A stretch of DNA of 64,000 nt, from contig NZ_CALNVW010000019.1 of NCBI RefSeq assembly GCF_940670765.1, forward strand, positions 124,001 to 188,000, in the 5' to 3' direction. Below are positions 61,908 to 64,000 of the stretch, piece after piece. The DNA is from Streptomyces sp. A 4/2. Its GTDB lineage: Bacteria; Actinomycetota; Actinomycetes; Streptomycetales; Streptomycetaceae. A program made the translations under genes and the position numbers. Under the pieces are notes generated by a model. That model did not search any database and was not told the origin of the DNA. It worked only from the letters and a program-made list of their open reading frames with translations. Position 1 is the first letter of the stretch; every line of letters begins with the position of its first letter.

Positions 61908-62549
61908 CTACGCGTCCGGCCGCCAGTCGAACGGGAAGTGCTTGCTGGACCCGCCACGGTATTCGCGGGAGAAGTCGAAGCCTTCGGCGTGGTCCGCGCT
62001 CACCACACCCCAGGTCGCCACCTGACCCGGTCCCACCTCCGCCCCGGGGGCGTTGATCAGCTGCACCCGGCGCCCGGGGTCCGAGGTGGGGCCGGTCAGC
62101 GCCGTGGCGCCCACGCTCACCTTGTCGGACACGGTCGCGCGCCAGTACGCGAGATCCGGTGCGGCATCGAAGAGGATCGGGGCGTACTGCACGCTGCGCA
62201 CTTCGCTGATCAGTGAGCCGAACTTCCCCGGCCACCCTCCGACGTTGCCACGGAATATCTCCTCCAGGGCGTCCCGCTGCGCCGGCGTGCCCTGCGCGTC
62301 GATGTAGAACATCGCCGTCATCGTGGCGTCGGGGTCGTTCACCCACATGTTCCCGGCGAACTCGCCGAGCGCCACGATGCCCAGGCCGTCCAGCCGTACA
62401 TCCCCGAAGTGCCCTTCGTGGATCTTCCACACGAGCGTGAACAGGCAGGCGCCGTCCGTCGGAGCCTGCGCAAAGGTGCAGGGGCAGGGCGTCGAGCAGC
62501 TGCATACGTCGAACCACTCGCCCTTGAGGTGCCAGTTCGTCTCGCTCAT
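61908..62549 (-). CDS. DUF1326 cysteine-motif protein, probably copper-responsive
   Basis: 213 aa, ATG behind GGAGGAGGAG. The N-terminal CSCSTPCPC cluster (WFDVCSCSTPCPCTF) is the DUF1326 hallmark and a plausible soft-metal site. The remainder is a beta-rich domain (LFTLVWKIHEGHFGDVRLDGLGIVALGEF; FYIDAQGTPAQRDALEEIFRGNVGG). No signal peptide. Two CsoR-type boxes frame its promoter, so expression likely rises with Cu(I); a copper-buffering or delivery role is inferred. Confidence 0.88.
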   Translation of the reverse strand: MSETNWHLKGEWFDVCSCSTPCPCTFAQAPTDGACLFTLVWKIHEGHFGDVRLDGLGIVALGEFAGNMWVNDPDATMTAMFYIDAQGTPAQRDALEEIFRGNVGGWPGKFGSLISEVRSVQYAPILFDAAPDLAYWRATVSDKVSVGATALTGPTSDPGRRVQLINAPGAEVGPGQVATWGVVSADHAEGFDFSREYRGGSSKHFPFDWRPDA

Positions 62550-62564
62550 TGCTCTCCTCCTCCT

Positions 62565-62583
62565 GATACCCGCCGGGGGTATC
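62565..62583. promoter_or_regulatory. CsoR-like operator 1
   Basis: GATACCC-GCCGG-GGGTATC, a perfect 7+7 inverted repeat resembling the Streptomyces CsoR site, located just downstream of the DUF1326 transcription start. Confidence 0.7.
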
Positions 62584-62594
62584 TGTCGGAGGTG

Positions 62595-62624
62595 AGGCTA
62601 GCCCGGCGCTCGCGGCTGCGTCAA
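62595..62624 (-). promoter_or_regulatory. Promoter of the DUF1326 gene
   Basis: TTGACG - 18 bp - TAGCCT on the minus strand, close to the housekeeping sigma consensus. Confidence 0.65.
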
Positions 62625-62625
62625 T

Positions 62626-62640
62626 TACCCGTGGGGGGTA
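62626..62640. promoter_or_regulatory. CsoR-like operator 2
   Basis: TACCC-GTGGG-GGGTA abutting the -35 box of the DUF1326 promoter on its upstream side. Confidence 0.6.
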
Positions 62641-62788
62641 TGTGGGTGCCGGTGGTAGCGGCCCCAATTCGCCCGAATGTCAGGCAAGTTGGCATATCGC
62701 ACTCTGTGCGGCGGGTACGGGTGCGGCTGCGGATGGGGATGCGGATGAGGTCGACGGTCAGCCGCTCCTCGGGGGACAATCGGCCGCC

Positions 62789-63463
62789 ATGCGGAAGAAC
62801 AGAGCCACAGTGATCACCCTGCTGATCTCGATCGTCGTCCTGCTGGTGCTCCTGGCCGTCACGAACTGGCCGTTCGCGGGCGGTGTCGCGATAGGCAAGG
62901 CCGCCCCCCGGGATGTGGCCGCCAACATTCCGGAACTCAAGGACGGGGCGATCCTGGCCGCGAATCGGTGGCCGGACGCGTGCTCGTTCGTGGACCAGAA
63001 GGAGATCAAGGCGATCTTCCCTGACGCCAAGGACATCGGGCAGGAAAGCCGCCCGGTCTACGCCTTGTCGATCAAGGACTTCGCTGCGGACTCCTCGTGG
63101 AAGGCGAGGGACGCGTCCGAGTCCGGCCAGTGCCTCTACAGCATGCGCCTCCCGGGCGAGACCTACGCCGCTACCCAGTTCTGGCTCCGCATCGAGGCCG
63201 TGGCCGACCCCAAGCTGATTGCCGGCTACGACGACCGTGTCGGGTCAGGAATCAAGACCCCCCAGGGAGCGGGGGGCGCGGACCGCTGTGTCATCACCGG
63301 GCTCGCCGAGGGCAGTTGGCACTGCCGTAAAGGTCCGCTGCTGTTCTCCGTGGGCGGGCAGACCACCGTGACCTTCAAGGGCGAGCAGGATGCGGCACCC
63401 TTCGCCTGGCGGGACGATGTACTCCCTGAGTTCGTCCGTACCGTCGCCGCGAAGATCAAATAA
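62789..63463 (+). CDS. Membrane-anchored extracytoplasmic protein
   Basis: 224 aa. One N-terminal membrane helix (TVITLLISIVVLLVLLAV) then an outside domain with Cys in DACSFVD, SGQCLYSM, DRCVI and WHCRKG, likely two disulphides. WRDDVLPEFVRTVAAKI at the end is a helix. Similar proteins occur as small membrane-tethered proteins in Streptomyces (DUF3558-like arrangement) but I cannot name the family. Start at 62789; no ribosome site. Confidence 0.7.
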   Translation: MRKNRATVITLLISIVVLLVLLAVTNWPFAGGVAIGKAAPRDVAANIPELKDGAILAANRWPDACSFVDQKEIKAIFPDAKDIGQESRPVYALSIKDFAADSSWKARDASESGQCLYSMRLPGETYAATQFWLRIEAVADPKLIAGYDDRVGSGIKTPQGAGGADRCVITGLAEGSWHCRKGPLLFSVGGQTTVTFKGEQDAAPFAWRDDVLPEFVRTVAAKIK

Positions 63464-63469
63464 CGCCCT

Positions 63470-63530
63470 CGGCATCCCCGGCATCCCCGGCATCCCGGCT
63501 TCCCAGGCATCCCGGCATCCCCGGGTGGCA
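63470..63530 (+). repeat. GGCATCCCC tandem repeat
   Basis: Five to six units of GGCATCCC(C) between the membrane protein gene and the convergent hydrolase gene. Confidence 0.85.
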
Positions 63531-63548
63531 GAACTGCGTGCGTCCGAG

Positions 63549-64000
63549 TCAGCCCAGCCTGAGCAGGAGTTCGGCCAGCTCGACCGGCATGGTGACCATG
63601 CAGTCGTGGCCGGTCGGCAGTTCCCACACCTGTGACGGCGTGCCGTTGGGCTGGATCGCGGGGATGGGGCGCCGGCTGATGCCTGCCGGTTGGCCGACCG
63701 TGCAGTGGATGTGCGTCCTCGGGATCGTGCGCACGGCGGGGTTGTCCAACCGGACCGGTTGTTGGAGGCAGCGCACCGGCAGATCCGACAGCATCGTGCG
63801 CAGCCAGGCGACGTCCGTCGGATCGGTGACCCCGAACAGGCCCATGGGCGGCGGCATTTCGGGGAGCGGCGGAACCCGCCAGCCACTGTCGGACGTCAGC
63901 GCGAGGTTGATCCCGGTCTGACTCGCGGGAAGGGCGTCGACCGCGTTCTCGCCGTCCTCCGGGACCATCGCATCCAGGTAGACCAGAGCCGCGATCCGGT
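63549..64000 (-). CDS. Alpha/beta hydrolase, N-terminus beyond window
   Basis: The C-terminal 149 residues of an esterase/lipase-like alpha/beta hydrolase: ALVYLDAMVPEDGENAVD (strand after the nucleophile elbow), a cap region, RTHIHCTVGQPAG, and the catalytic His in LPTGHDCMVTMPVELAELLL. The nucleophile elbow lies past position 64000. Similar to RutD/salicylate-esterase-like enzymes common in Streptomyces; substrate unknown. Confidence 0.82.
   Translation of the reverse strand, partial: RIAALVYLDAMVPEDGENAVDALPASQTGINLALTSDSGWRVPPLPEMPPPMGLFGVTDPTDVAWLRTMLSDLPVRCLQQPVRLDNPAVRTIPRTHIHCTVGQPAGISRRPIPAIQPNGTPSQVWELPTGHDCMVTMPVELAELLLRLG

Overview
The window is high-GC actinobacterial DNA and almost certainly comes from a Streptomyces chromosome. 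The evidence is strong GC3 codon bias, GTG and TTG starts, many leaderless genes with TANNNT -10 boxes, Tat-exported glycosidases and phosphoesterases, WhiJ-type XRE regulators paired with DUF397 or DUF6879 genes, and a nagKA - otsBA - gpgS - thrC - groEL2 order that resembles the nagA/groEL2 neighbourhood of S. coelicolor (from memory, not aligned). No rRNA, tRNA, CRISPR array, transposase or prophage gene was seen. One MITE-like inverted repeat is present.

Region 1 (1-9010) looks like a small biosynthetic locus for an unusual amino acid or dipeptide. It holds an ATP-grasp ligase (cut by the window start), an AlaX-type trans-editing protein, a 2OG-Fe(II) oxygenase, a lysine/ornithine-type N-monooxygenase, a LysE exporter coupled to a 47-codon small ORF, and an MHS-type MFS transporter, all on the minus strand. 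Divergent from these are a double-domain Lrp regulator and an M20 peptidase. No NRPS, PKS or IucA-type synthetase is visible. I do not recognise the product.

Region 2 (9-24 kb) is ordinary accessory metabolism: HAD phosphatase, secreted GH29 fucosidase, a large repeat-rich membrane protein, two FAD oxidoreductases, a rhomboid-like protein, an APH(6)-type kinase, GNAT, a DHA2 drug exporter, a pentapeptide-repeat protein and an M1 metallopeptidase lipoprotein. Region 3 (24.1-27.5 kb) is a lower-GC islet with a small secreted two-cysteine protein, an ABC ATPase and two membrane proteins, possibly a bacteriocin-like export/immunity set. Region 4 (27.5-32.3 kb) holds a WhiJ/DUF397 locus with tiny partner genes, terD, arfB, VOC, AraC and flavin-reductase genes.

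Region 5 (32.4-51.4 kb) is the conserved core. It runs GAF-PAS-GGDEF diguanylate cyclase (cdgB-like, with a Crp-type box upstream), a CBM-like membrane protein, a PfkB sugar kinase, nagA and nagK with a DasR-type operator, a solute-binding lipoprotein, DUF3263, otsB, an ESX-like gene pair plus a YbaB gene lying between otsB and otsA, otsA, gpgS, a SAM-I riboswitch ahead of thrC, a ThiS/CysO-like carrier, a cold-shock gene, and groEL2 behind two CIRCE elements.

Region 6 (51.5-64 kb) contains a Tat-exported phosphoesterase with a LamG-like domain, a VOC protein, a UvrA-like ABC protein behind a hexanucleotide repeat, a DUF6879/XRE locus, a hydrolase behind a possible leader peptide, a small secreted peptide with a two-cysteine tail, a DNA-binding protein with a zinc ribbon, a DUF1326 protein whose promoter is bracketed by two CsoR-like boxes, and a hydrolase cut by the window end.
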